NCBI GenBank assembly: GCA_964364175.1
Contig: CAYILR010000019.1
Coordinates: 1 to 64,000 of the forward strand
Origin: CAYILR01 sp964364175
Lineage (GTDB): Bacteria > Bdellovibrionota > UBA1018
Length of the DNA stretch: 64,000 nucleotides
Direction of reading: 5' to 3'
Within the stretch, counting starts at the first letter, position 1; the number at the start of each line of letters is the position of its first letter. The translations under genes and the position numbers were made by a program. Below are positions 25,532 through 33,536 of this stretch, in pieces. The notes beneath the pieces were generated by a model that worked only from the letters and a program-made list of their open reading frames with translations, was not told where the DNA came from and did not search any database.

Positions 25532-26434
25532 TTAGTGAGCAAAATGCTTGGCCAGCATCATCGCGCGCGTTTCTTCGAGCGATGCGACTCTGCGGCCGAG
25601 TTGTTCGGTGAGCTGCACGGCGTGCTCGACGAGTTCGCCGTTGGTACGGGCCATGGTTTTTCCATCAGGTAGGTAGAAGTTGTCTTCTAAGCCCACGCGG
25701 ATGTGTCCGCCGAGTTTCAGCGCTTCTTCACACAACCACCATTGATCACGAGAAATGCCGATGACTTGCCACGAGGATTTCTCGGGCAGGATTTCGGTCA
25801 TAAATTTCAGATGCTTGGGTGTGGCGGCGATTCCACCGGTGACTCCCATGACTAGGCTGAAGTGAAATGGCGGGGTCAGTAATCCCATGTCGATGAGCGG
25901 AGCGGTGTTGTCGATGTGGCCGGCGTCGAAGCATTCCATTTCGGGCACGACTCCAGCGGTGTTCATTCGGGTGAGCGCGAAAATAATATCTTTGAATGGG
26001 TTGGCGAAGACTTCGTCGAAGTGGAATTTTTTGTGTTTCTCGCTGTAGACGGCGTAGTTCATGCTGCCCATGTTCAGCGCGGCGATTTCGGGTGTGGCTA
26101 GGTCGATTTGCTCGGTGCGTTCTTGGATGGTTTGTCCGATTCCACCGGTGGAAAAATTGATCAGGATCGGGCAGCGTTTTTTGACTTCTTCTTTGATTTT
26201 TTGAAATACCGGTAGGCGCCACGAGGGTTTGCCATCGTCTTCGCGGGCGTGGATGTGCACGATCGTTGCGCCTGCGTCGTAGGCTCGGCTGGCTTCGTCA
26301 GCGATTTCGCTCGGGGTGTAGGGGATGGCTGGGCATTGCTTGCGCGTGGTGACGGCTCCGGTGAGCGCGCAGCTGATCACGACGGGTGGAAATTCTGCAG
26401 CGGGGCTGGTGATAATTTTGGGGATTGTGCTCAT
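25532..26434 (-). CDS. BKACE family protein (DUF849, beta-keto acid cleavage enzyme)
   Basis: 300 aa TIM-barrel enzyme. Strands and zinc ligands fit the family: VVISCALTGAV at the start, GATIVHIHARED, ILINFSTGG, and EMECFDAGHID. BKACE enzymes split a beta-keto acid with acetyl-CoA, forming acetoacetate and a new CoA ester. The ATG at 26434 overlaps the carboxyltransferase stop as ATGA; the longer frame to 26488 lies inside that gene. Here it stands where leucine-degradation operons usually carry HMG-CoA lyase, so it may take over a related cleavage. The true substrate is open. Confidence 0.88.
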   Translation of the reverse strand: MSTIPKIITSPAAEFPPVVISCALTGAVTTRKQCPAIPYTPSEIADEASRAYDAGATIVHIHAREDDGKPSWRLPVFQKIKEEVKKRCPILINFSTGGIGQTIQERTEQIDLATPEIAALNMGSMNYAVYSEKHKKFHFDEVFANPFKDIIFALTRMNTAGVVPEMECFDAGHIDNTAPLIDMGLLTPPFHFSLVMGVTGGIAATPKHLKFMTEILPEKSSWQVIGISRDQWWLCEEALKLGGHIRVGLEDNFYLPDGKTMARTNGELVEHAVQLTEQLGRRVASLEETRAMMLAKHFAH

Positions 26435-27984
26435 ACCGGCATGACTCCTCGTTTGCGGGGACTGCGTGCGGGGCGTTTGTTCGAACAAGCTTGCAGGCCG
26501 CGGAACAAGACGGCTCGTGTTTCGCGCGGATCGATCAGATCATCGATGTGCCCGAGTCGCGCCGAGATCATTCCGCCAATCGCTGCACGATACTCGGTGA
26601 CTTTGGCTTGCTTGCCGGCGACGTCATCTTTTTTATTCTTCATCACGATATTCGCTGCGCCCTCGGCTCCCATCAGAGAAATTTCGGCAGTGGGCCATCC
26701 GACGATCAGATCCGGGTTCAAGCCTTTTCCACACATCACATAGTACCCAGCGCCGTAGCTCTTGCGAATAACGATACTGAATTTCGGGACGGTCAGGCTG
26801 GCTACGACGTGAAGCATTTTTGCCCCGTGGCGGATGATTCCCATTTTCTCGACGCGTGATCCGACCAGGAATCCCGGGCAGTCGTGCAGGAACACAATGG
26901 GAATTCCAAACGCATCGCAAGTCATCAAGAACCGCGCGGCTTTGTCAGCGGCGTCGACGTCGATCGCGCCGCCCATGAACGAGGGTTGGTTGGCGACGAT
27001 TCCAATCGGATGTCCCATGATTCGCGCGTAGCCGGTGATGATGTTTTTGGCGAAGTCGGGTTTGATTTCCAGAAAATCTCCGTGATCCGCGACTTGTGCG
27101 ATGATCTTGCGCATGTCGTAGGCCTTGCGTGTGTCGGGGGGGAGGATGTTCAGAATTTCGTCGGAGATGGCGAGCTGTAATCCGCGTGCGTTGTGACGGA
27201 CCGGCGGGCGCTCCTTGCAATGGGAGGGAAAAAATCCCAAGTACTTGCGCACGGCCTCGATGCAGCTCTTGTCGTCGGCGAATTCTCCGTCGGCGCAGCC
27301 GCTCACCTGGCAGTGGACTTTGGAACCGCCCAGATCTTCGGTGGTGACTTCTTCGCCGATGGCGGCCTTGACGAGCGGTGGGCCGGCCAGTGCCATGCTG
27401 CCGACTCCGGCAACCATGGGTGTGTAATCGGCGAGTGCTGCGATGTAGGACGATCCTGCGGCGGTCGGGCCCATGACGGCTGCGACTTGCGGGACGACGC
27501 CCGAGAGTGCGATTTGTTCGAAGAAGAGTCCACCCGTTCCTGCAAAATGAGCACCGGCAATTTCCTGGATTCGCGCGCCTGCGGAATCGAGCAGCCAGAC
27601 GATCGGGATTCTGTTCTCGAGTGCGAATTTGCGGATGCGCTCGACTTTGCGTTCGCCGACTTCGCCCATGGATCCTGCGACGACGGTGAAGTCGTAGGCG
27701 ATGACTGCTACGGGGCGGCCTTCGATGAGGCACGTTCCAGTGACGACACCGTCGCACGGAGTTTGCTTGCCGCTGAGTTCAAGATTGGAGGGAGTATGAT
27801 CTGCCAGGACTCCGAATTCCATGAACGTGCCGGGATCAGTGAGGAGCTCGAGTCTTTCGCGCACGGTGAGTTTGCCAAGGGAGCGCTGTTTGGCGATCGC
27901 GGGTTCTCCACCCATTTTTCGGTTTTGAATTTTGAGTGAGGTGAGTTGTGAGAGGGCTTCGGTATGCATTGTTACGGCTGACAT
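26431..27984 (-). CDS. Acyl-CoA carboxylase, carboxyltransferase (beta) subunit
   Basis: 517 aa, two crotonase-like halves. Features include SAGARIQEIAGAHFAGTGGLF, GPTAAGSSYIAAL, EEVTTEDLGG (common in methylcrotonyl- and propionyl-CoA carboxylases), DCPGFLVGS and GAGYYVMCGKG. It transfers CO2 from biotin to an acyl-CoA. No biotin carboxylase or biotin carrier subunit is in the window, so that partner must come from elsewhere. It lies 12 nt after an isovaleryl-CoA-dehydrogenase-like gene, which favours methylcrotonyl-CoA, but propionyl-CoA is possible. Confidence 0.9.
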   Translation of the reverse strand: MSAVTMHTEALSQLTSLKIQNRKMGGEPAIAKQRSLGKLTVRERLELLTDPGTFMEFGVLADHTPSNLELSGKQTPCDGVVTGTCLIEGRPVAVIAYDFTVVAGSMGEVGERKVERIRKFALENRIPIVWLLDSAGARIQEIAGAHFAGTGGLFFEQIALSGVVPQVAAVMGPTAAGSSYIAALADYTPMVAGVGSMALAGPPLVKAAIGEEVTTEDLGGSKVHCQVSGCADGEFADDKSCIEAVRKYLGFFPSHCKERPPVRHNARGLQLAISDEILNILPPDTRKAYDMRKIIAQVADHGDFLEIKPDFAKNIITGYARIMGHPIGIVANQPSFMGGAIDVDAADKAARFLMTCDAFGIPIVFLHDCPGFLVGSRVEKMGIIRHGAKMLHVVASLTVPKFSIVIRKSYGAGYYVMCGKGLNPDLIVGWPTAEISLMGAEGAANIVMKNKKDDVAGKQAKVTEYRAAIGGMISARLGHIDDLIDPRETRAVLFRGLQACSNKRPARSPRKRGVMPV

Positions 27985-27996
27985 TTTTTGGATCCT

Positions 27997-29142
27997 TCAG
28001 TTTGCGTTGCGCAGATAGTGCTTCGCGGTTTCCTTCGCGATGATGAGTTTTTGGATTTCGTTAGTGCCGCCACCGATTTCGTAGAGCTTGGCGTCGCGGT
28101 AGAATCGCTCGACTTTGTACTCGGTCATGTAGCCGTATCCGCCGAGAACTTGGATTGCCTCGTCGGCAGCTTTGACGGCAAGCTTCGCCAAGAGAAGCTT
28201 GATGATGGCTGCTTCCATCGTGATGTTCGCGTTCGCGAGAACTTTCGGATAAATACTTTCGCAATAAGCTTTGAGTGCTTCGAATTCAGCCGAGACGGTC
28301 GCGATTTTATCTTGAATCAGTTGATATTCGAGAATGGGTTTTCCAAATTGCTTTCGTTGAGCCGCATACTGAACCATGATTTTGAGCATCTCATCAATCA
28401 TGCCAAATCCAATTCCAGAAAAACTCATGCGTTCAAAATCCAACGATCGCTTCATGTCGATGAACGCGCGGCCCTCTGCACCGAGACGTGCGGAGGCGGG
28501 CACACGGCAGTTTTCCAAAAAGACTTCTCCCGTGGGCGAGGTCTTGTGACCCATTTTTTTGAAAGGCTGCCCGGTCGAGAGCCCTGCCAGTCCACGCTCG
28601 ACGATAAAAGCGCAACCGCCTTGAATTCCCTGGCTCTCAGTTCCCTTGAGACGAGTGAGGATGATGAAAAAATCCGCGAGGGGCGCGTTGGTAATAAATG
28701 TTTTGGAACCGTTGAGGATGTAGTGATCCCCTTGTTTTTCTGAAGTCGTAGTGATCGCCACCGCATCCGATCCGCCCGAAGGTTCGGTCAGCGCCCAGCA
28801 TCCGATTTTGGTGCCGTTCACCAAGGGAGGGAGATAGCGTTTTTTCTGCTCGTCCGTTCCGTGCAGCAGAACATTATTCCCAAAAAGCACCGAGCTAGCC
28901 ATCACCGAAAGCGCAAACCCCGCATCCACACGCCCCATCTCCGCCGCCGTGTGCAGGTAATTAATCACATCCCCGTCGCCGCCCCACTCCTCGGGCATGA
29001 ACGAAGCGCCGAACCCGGCTTTGAAAAATTCACGAAAAATCTTCTCGGGAAAAGTCCCCGTTTCGTTGATTTCGTCTGCAATAGGCGCAAGGCGAGTTTG
29101 GAGGAACTTCCGGACTTCTTTTTGCATCAGATTTTGGCTCAT
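27997..29142 (-). CDS. Acyl-CoA dehydrogenase, isovaleryl-CoA dehydrogenase-like
   Basis: 381 aa FAD enzyme. ALTEPSGGSDAVAI is the flavin/substrate signature, and QRKQFGKPILEYQ and KLYEIGGGTNEIQ are family landmarks. The Glu in SLDFERMSFSG (about residue 236) sits where isovaleryl- and long-chain acyl-CoA dehydrogenases carry the catalytic base, while short- and medium-chain enzymes have Gly there. With the carboxyltransferase and BKACE genes behind it, a branched-chain acid degradation role is likely. The substrate is inferred, not shown. Confidence 0.92.
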   Translation of the reverse strand: MSQNLMQKEVRKFLQTRLAPIADEINETGTFPEKIFREFFKAGFGASFMPEEWGGDGDVINYLHTAAEMGRVDAGFALSVMASSVLFGNNVLLHGTDEQKKRYLPPLVNGTKIGCWALTEPSGGSDAVAITTTSEKQGDHYILNGSKTFITNAPLADFFIILTRLKGTESQGIQGGCAFIVERGLAGLSTGQPFKKMGHKTSPTGEVFLENCRVPASARLGAEGRAFIDMKRSLDFERMSFSGIGFGMIDEMLKIMVQYAAQRKQFGKPILEYQLIQDKIATVSAEFEALKAYCESIYPKVLANANITMEAAIIKLLLAKLAVKAADEAIQVLGGYGYMTEYKVERFYRDAKLYEIGGGTNEIQKLIIAKETAKHYLRNAN

Positions 29143-29216
29143 GGATGCAATGTAGTGCGCGATTTGAAGGTTGTCCAGGAGTTCGGTAGAATGAATTTAT
29201 CGGTGGAAATGACTTG

Positions 29217-29363
29217 ATGAAAAAGACGAAAAAATTGACGATTAAGATTAAAAAAGAAGAGCTGATGACGCGTCCGCGGTCCGAGATTTTGGATACGCGT
29301 AAGCATCGCGACAAGAGCAAGTATCGGCGTAAGGGAAAGCATCCTAAGAAGGGGCAGGACTAG
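29217..29363 (+). CDS. Small highly basic protein (48 aa)
   Basis: ATG at 29217 to TAG at 29361-29363. Almost half the residues are Lys or Arg (KKTKKLTIKIKKEELMTRPR at the start, KYRRKGKHPKKGQD at the end), as in nucleic-acid-binding or ribosome-associated small proteins. An 8-codon frame (29191-29217) ends at TGA, overlapping the ATG by one base (TGATG), which suggests coupled translation from an upstream start. A strong hairpin follows at 29427. Function unknown. Confidence 0.5.
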   Translation: MKKTKKLTIKIKKEELMTRPRSEILDTRKHRDKSKYRRKGKHPKKGQD

Positions 29364-29426
29364 GACGCGAAGGGAAGGACATACTTTGAGATCGTGCTCA
29401 GTGTATTCATCGAATTAATTTATAAA

Positions 29427-29466
29427 AGTGTGATGCATGTTTCAATAACGAAATATGCATCACATT
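29427..29466. terminator. Strong hairpin between convergent genes
   Basis: A stem of about 17 bp with two G-U-type pairs (core TGTGATGCAT, 29429-29438, with 29455-29464) closes on a 6-nt loop. It lies between the plus-strand basic mini-gene and the minus-strand lipoprotein gene. Its presence supports the mini-gene being transcribed. Confidence 0.7.
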
Positions 29467-29472
29467 ACTTTC

Positions 29473-29979
29473 TTATTGCTGTTGCCCACGAAAAAGAGTT
29501 TTTAGCTGATCCATCGTGTCCGCATAGCGAAATCCCTCTCCAAACGCAAACGAAGCACTACCGAGCATGACTGCGCCACCACCCCACAAAAACGCTTTGT
29601 TGTGCGTTGCCAGATAACCCACATAGCTCCCTGCAAACAATGTTGCCGCCACGGCACTGATGATTTTTAGGCGGGTGCGATTTTTCTCCGCGTCGCTGGC
29701 CAAAAGATTGATTTTTCCCTCGTCAATTCCCCAGTTCTGAACCAGTGGCTCCGCTGGATACCAAGTGCGAGGCTTGCTCTTGAATTGAACTTGCATGCGA
29801 TCATTTCTAGGATCGAATGCAGATTGAGGTTCGATTCGCACGGACTCGACCTGATCTTGTGAATAGTCTGACCGCGTAGCGTACTCTTTTTTCCAAGGGG
29901 CGCTAGTTGCACACCCCACAAAAACACTCATCACAGAAATAAATACAGCCCAACGACTTAATACATAAATCATATACAA
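29473..29979 (-). CDS. Lipoprotein of unknown function
   Basis: 168 aa. The signal peptide ends in a lipobox (FVGC, Cys near residue 23), so the mature protein is lipid-anchored. A soluble stretch of about 75 residues is followed by two hydrophobic segments (IISAVAATLFAGSYVGYLA and AFLWGGGAVMLGSASFAFG) joined by a short polar turn, likely a membrane hairpin. It follows the Cys-rich protein gene by 15 nt and is probably co-transcribed with it. Family not recognised. Confidence 0.65.
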   Translation of the reverse strand: MYMIYVLSRWAVFISVMSVFVGCATSAPWKKEYATRSDYSQDQVESVRIEPQSAFDPRNDRMQVQFKSKPRTWYPAEPLVQNWGIDEGKINLLASDAEKNRTRLKIISAVAATLFAGSYVGYLATHNKAFLWGGGAVMLGSASFAFGEGFRYADTMDQLKTLFRGQQQ

Positions 29980-29994
29980 CTCGCTTTCTGTGAA

Positions 29995-30339
29995 TTAACA
30001 AATAATTCCGATAGCCTTGAGACAGGCATAAAAAAGAACCGTGCAGGCTGCGATGCAAACCGGTGCGCCCAAGGTGCAGCCACTCGATGCACTCACGCAT
30101 TGAAGGTAGCCGTATCCACAGGCTGCGGCTGCTCCACCTTTGAGAATCATTTCTGCGGGATCGCATTTTGAAAACGTGCCGCCCTCCAGATGCATCTGAA
30201 GATAAGGTTCAACAGATGAGGCTGGAACATCCACAAGCTGATTGCCAAAGGGAACTGTGATCATTTCATCAGCTCGTACTGAATGAATTGAACCGGTCGA
30301 TAACGCCATTATAACTATGCTTAAAATACCTAATTTCAT
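29995..30339 (-). CDS. Small secreted Cys/Gly-rich hydrophobic protein
   Basis: 114 aa from the ATG at 30339 (GGAG about 8 nt upstream); the longer frame to 30492 has no such support. A signal peptide ends near HSVRADE. The last 50 residues hold eight cysteines in a hydrophobic Ala/Gly-rich setting, beginning right after a Gly-Gly pair (ILKGGAAAACGYGYLQC) and ending in a C-terminal Cys (ACLKAIGIIC). It resembles small disulfide-rich exported peptides, possibly toxin- or bacteriocin-like, but no family is recognised. The downstream lipoprotein is a candidate partner. Confidence 0.6.
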   Translation of the reverse strand: MKLGILSIVIMALSTGSIHSVRADEMITVPFGNQLVDVPASSVEPYLQMHLEGGTFSKCDPAEMILKGGAAAACGYGYLQCVSASSGCTLGAPVCIAACTVLFYACLKAIGIIC

Positions 30340-30513
30340 TTTTACTCCACGACCGGTGATGCTTTTGGGTAATTCCGCAGCTGAGGTCGCGAAGTTGCGT
30401 TGAGCAACTCTTGTGCCAGTGTTATTGGGCTTGAGAAAGACTATTGAGGAATAGACTGTAGGGAGATCCCCACTACGTTGTAGGGAAAACAAGAGAGTGT
30501 CTAGGCGAGATAT

Positions 30514-31101
30514 TTACAGTAAGTCGATGTAGACACCCACCGTGGGCAAAATTACGAAGTTGAAATCGTAAAGTCCGACCCTGGGTTCAAAGTAAAAATA
30601 TTTAAATTCCAGTCCCGGCCGCAACAGCGCCATCGTGTCGAACTCGATCGTGCCGCCACCTAACCAGGTCGGGGCGATGCCGACAGAAGCGCCGACATAG
30701 GCTTTGATTCGTGCGCCTGGGTTGAACAGATAGGTTGCTGTCCCCAGTATTGGCAGTGCAGTGATTTCTGCTGGGTTGTCGGTGGAGGCATCCCAGTGCA
30801 GAAACCCTGATTCAGCACCAAAGTGAAATCGAGAGCCTGGATCCTTGCGGTAGGTATAAGTTAGCGTTCCGCCCATTCCCAGGCTCCAGTTCAGAAAGCC
30901 TATGCTCGGGCCGACACTCAGGCGGTGGGTGGCGAAGGGCTCGGCTGCGCGGGCTGGCGGCTGAGTCACGATGAATAGGCTAGCGCACGCAAGCAGTAGG
31001 TGGCTCAGTTTGGATTTCGCGTTTGGCGAAATCTGAGGGGTCGAGAATGGTTTTCGAGGGGTCAGATTTCGCGTTTGGCGAAGTGTGGGTTGACTCTTCA
31101 T
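30514..31101 (-). CDS. Outer-membrane beta-barrel-like protein
   Basis: 195 aa. A hydrophobic signal core (SHLLLACASLFIVT, ending PARAAE) precedes alternating hydrophobic/polar strands (HRLSVGPSIGFLNWSLGMGG, FHFGAESGFLHWD, AYVGASVGIAP), as in small OmpA/OmpW-like barrels. Unusually, some 30 residues come before the signal core; this part is encoded by an 18-bp repeat (31013-31030 and 31065-31082) read in two frames, so it may be junk extension. No better start codon was found. It is divergent from pirin, and its 5' end overlaps the pirin promoter region. Confidence 0.6.
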   Translation of the reverse strand: MKSQPTLRQTRNLTPRKPFSTPQISPNAKSKLSHLLLACASLFIVTQPPARAAEPFATHRLSVGPSIGFLNWSLGMGGTLTYTYRKDPGSRFHFGAESGFLHWDASTDNPAEITALPILGTATYLFNPGARIKAYVGASVGIAPTWLGGGTIEFDTMALLRPGLEFKYFYFEPRVGLYDFNFVILPTVGVYIDLL

Positions 31102-31139
31102 TCCCCAATTCTGTTATACCCACCCAAGAGAGGCAAGAT

Positions 31140-31835
31140 ATGATTCAAATCCGAAAATCTAAAGAACGCGGCTATTTCGACCACGGCTGGCTCAAGAGCT
31201 TTCACACATTTTCGTTCAGCGAGTACTACGATCCGGAGTGGATGGGATTCAACCACCTGCGTGTGATCAACGAAGACTGGATCGAGGGCGGCGAGGGGTT
31301 TCCGACTCATCCTCATCGCGACATGGAAATCATCACCTACCCGATCGAGGGCGCGCTCGCGCACCGCGATTCCACCGGTGGAAACGGCGTGATCAAACCG
31401 GGCGAGATTCAGACGATGACGGCGGGAGCGGGGATCAGGCACTCCGAGTTCAACGGCCTCAAAGATCAGACGACGCATCTGTATCAGATTTGGATCATGC
31501 CCAACGAAAAAGGCTTGAAGCCCGCGTACGATCAGAAAGATTTTTTAAAAGAAATTGAATCTGGTGAACCTGTGCTTTTGGTGTCACCCGATGCTGCGAA
31601 TGGCTCCCTGCCGATTCACCAAGATGCGCGGCTTTGGGTTCGTCGGGTGAAGATCGGCGTGGAGTGGAAACTTCCGATCGCAAAAGGTCGCGCGGGTTGG
31701 ATTCAGATCGTCAAAGGCGAGTTTCAGCTGGGCCAGCACAGCCTCAAAGCGGGAGATGCAGCAGGAATCGAAAACGAAAATCAGCTCGTGCTGAAATCTA
31801 ACTCCGACGCCGAAGTTTTGGTTTTTGAGTTTTAG
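31140..31835 (+). CDS. Pirin family protein (bicupin)
   Basis: 231 aa from the ATG at 31140, with GAGAGG just upstream; the frame further up to 31023 crosses repeats and is not used. The N-terminal cupin has the metal-binding set HPHRDMEIITYPIEGALAH and later GIRHSEFN. Residues 45-60 contain the typical pirin FSEYYDPEWMGFNHLRVINED. Pirins include quercetin dioxygenases and redox-sensing regulators; which applies is unknown. TTGACT (31090) with an extended -10 (TGTTATACC, 31112-31120) is a weak promoter candidate. Confidence 0.9.
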   Translation: MIQIRKSKERGYFDHGWLKSFHTFSFSEYYDPEWMGFNHLRVINEDWIEGGEGFPTHPHRDMEIITYPIEGALAHRDSTGGNGVIKPGEIQTMTAGAGIRHSEFNGLKDQTTHLYQIWIMPNEKGLKPAYDQKDFLKEIESGEPVLLVSPDAANGSLPIHQDARLWVRRVKIGVEWKLPIAKGRAGWIQIVKGEFQLGQHSLKAGDAAGIENENQLVLKSNSDAEVLVFEF

Positions 31836-31855
31836 TCGGATAAAATAAAGGTCGT

Positions 31856-31888
31856 ATACTTTATAATAATTGATTTATTATAAAGTAT
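31856..31888. terminator. AT-rich perfect hairpin between pirin and Nudix genes
   Basis: A 14-bp perfect stem (31856-31869 with 31875-31888) and a 5-nt loop lie between convergent stops at 31835 and 31911. The stem is almost all A/T. Part of the arm (actttataat) recurs at 31899-31908. It probably terminates in both directions. Confidence 0.6.
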
Positions 31889-31910
31889 GGATAACGGACT
31901 TTATAATATT

Positions 31911-32354
31911 TTACTCAAAATAAGCAGGCGTTTCTGGCGCGCGCTGTTTTTTAAATCCAAACCGAATTCGAATCTCATGACCGTCGGAGAGCGGTGGCAA
32001 CTCGGATTCTGAAAACCAGCCGATGGCTTCACTCTCTTCCGAGGTTTTTGCTGTACCGTCGATGATTTTGGCTCGGAAAAATAAGTGGCAAATCTCGTTT
32101 TCTTTCCAAGGATAATTTATATAAGGATATTTTTTGGAGCTAAAAACTCCCAAAAGCTCAGTCACCTGAACGCGATATCCAGACTCTTCCCAACATTCAC
32201 GCTCGGCACATTCTTGCGGAGTTTCGCCGAGGTTTTGTGCGCCACCGGGCATTGCCCAAAAATGATTGTCGGATCTCCGAATCAAAAGAACTTGGTTTTG
32301 AGCGTTCAATATAAAGACATCACAACCCACCAGTGGGGTTACGGGTTTTGGCAT
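31911..32354 (-). CDS. Nudix hydrolase
   Basis: 147 aa. The Nudix box is complete: GAQNLGETPQECAERECWEE, then SGY (about residues 38-60), with all catalytic Glu residues. The frame is VFILNAQNQVLLIRRSDNHF before it and FFRAKIIDGTAKTSEESEAIGWF after. It hydrolyses a nucleoside diphosphate linked to another group; the substrate cannot be read from sequence. It lies 9 nt after the thiolase stop, so it may ride on the fadBA transcript. Confidence 0.93.
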   Translation of the reverse strand: MPKPVTPLVGCDVFILNAQNQVLLIRRSDNHFWAMPGGAQNLGETPQECAERECWEESGYRVQVTELLGVFSSKKYPYINYPWKENEICHLFFRAKIIDGTAKTSEESEAIGWFSESELPPLSDGHEIRIRFGFKKQRAPETPAYFE

Positions 32355-32363
32355 TGGACTGGA

Positions 32364-33536
32364 TTAAGAGATGCGTTCAAACACAGTCGCGACGCCTTGG
32401 CCCATCCCAATGCACATAGTTGCCACGCCAGTGCGTGCGTTCTTGGCTTCCATCAAGTGCATCAAGGTACCCACGATCCGTGAGCCAGAACATCCCAGCG
32501 GATGCCCAAGAGCAATCGCACCACCGTTCAGGTTGATCTTCGAATCCATCACATCCAGCAAGCCCAGGTCTTTGATCACAGGCAAGGATTGCGCGGCGAA
32601 GGCTTCGTTCAATTCGAACAAATCAATGTCCTTAACTTCCATTCCAGCGCGCTTGAGAGCTTTCTTCACCGCAGGAACCGGGCCATAACCCATGATCGAG
32701 GGATCGCAGCCAGCAGAGGCCATCGACTTGATGCGTGCCATGGGTTTCAGTCCCAAGCTCTTCGCACGATCTGCAGACATTACGAGCAACGCACTGGCGC
32801 CGTCGGACAACGCAGACGAATTCCCTGCAGTCACAGTTCCGTTCTTAGGATCAAAAACAGGTTTCAACTTGGCCATTCCTTCCAGACTTGCGTCCGTACG
32901 AATGACTTCGTCAAAATCAAAAGACTTCAAAAATCCATTATCGTCGTGACCTTCCAACGCCACGATTTCTTTTTTGAATCGACCTTGTTGAGTCGCCTCA
33001 GTCGCGCGTTGGTGCGAACGCAGAGCAAATTTGTCCTGCTGCTCGCGAGTAATTCCATGCATCTTGCCCAGCAACTCAGCCGTCAAGCCCATGCTCCCCG
33101 CAGCCTTCGCCATCGTGCGGCTCAGCTTGGGGTTCAGGTCAGTCCCGTGAGTCATCGGCACGTGGCCCATGTGCTCGACGCCACCGACGACAAACAAATC
33201 ACCGTTTCCGCTTTGGATCGCCATCGCAGCCATGTGCAGCGCCGTCATCGACGAACCACACAGGCGATTTACGGTCTGAGCGCTCACAGTATTCGGAATC
33301 GCAGTCTGCAACATCGCAAATCGTGCGACGTTATAGCCTTGCTCGAGAGTCTGTTGCACGCAGCCCCAGATCACGTCTTCGATCTCGGCAGGGTTTACGC
33401 CCGGATTGCGCTTGAGCAATCCATTGATTACCGCCGCCGACAATTCGTCCGCGCGAACGTTGCGAAACATTCCGGCTTTGGATCGGCCCATCGGGGTTCT
33501 GACTGCGTCGACAATGACAGCTTCGTTGTTGCTCAT
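32364..33536 (-). CDS. fadA: Acetyl-CoA acyltransferase (thiolase)
   Basis: 390 aa degradative thiolase. Nucleophile Cys93 is in VNRLCGSSMTAL; the acid/base residues are in NGGAIALGHPLGCSGSRI and in ATMCIGMGQG at the end. It releases acetyl-CoA in the last step of beta-oxidation. It overlaps the FadB-like gene by 4 nt (ATGA, 33533-33536), the usual fadBA arrangement, and the proteins likely form one complex. Small thiolase size and partner favour the aerobic FadA type. Confidence 0.93.
   Translation of the reverse strand: MSNNEAVIVDAVRTPMGRSKAGMFRNVRADELSAAVINGLLKRNPGVNPAEIEDVIWGCVQQTLEQGYNVARFAMLQTAIPNTVSAQTVNRLCGSSMTALHMAAMAIQSGNGDLFVVGGVEHMGHVPMTHGTDLNPKLSRTMAKAAGSMGLTAELLGKMHGITREQQDKFALRSHQRATEATQQGRFKKEIVALEGHDDNGFLKSFDFDEVIRTDASLEGMAKLKPVFDPKNGTVTAGNSSALSDGASALLVMSADRAKSLGLKPMARIKSMASAGCDPSIMGYGPVPAVKKALKRAGMEVKDIDLFELNEAFAAQSLPVIKDLGLLDVMDSKINLNGGAIALGHPLGCSGSRIVGTLMHLMEAKNARTGVATMCIGMGQGVATVFERIS

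Noticed and set aside
27193..27939. 248-codon frame antisense to the carboxyltransferase gene
   Set aside because: Mirror frame of a well-supported gene; Cys/Arg/Asp-rich composition with no domain.
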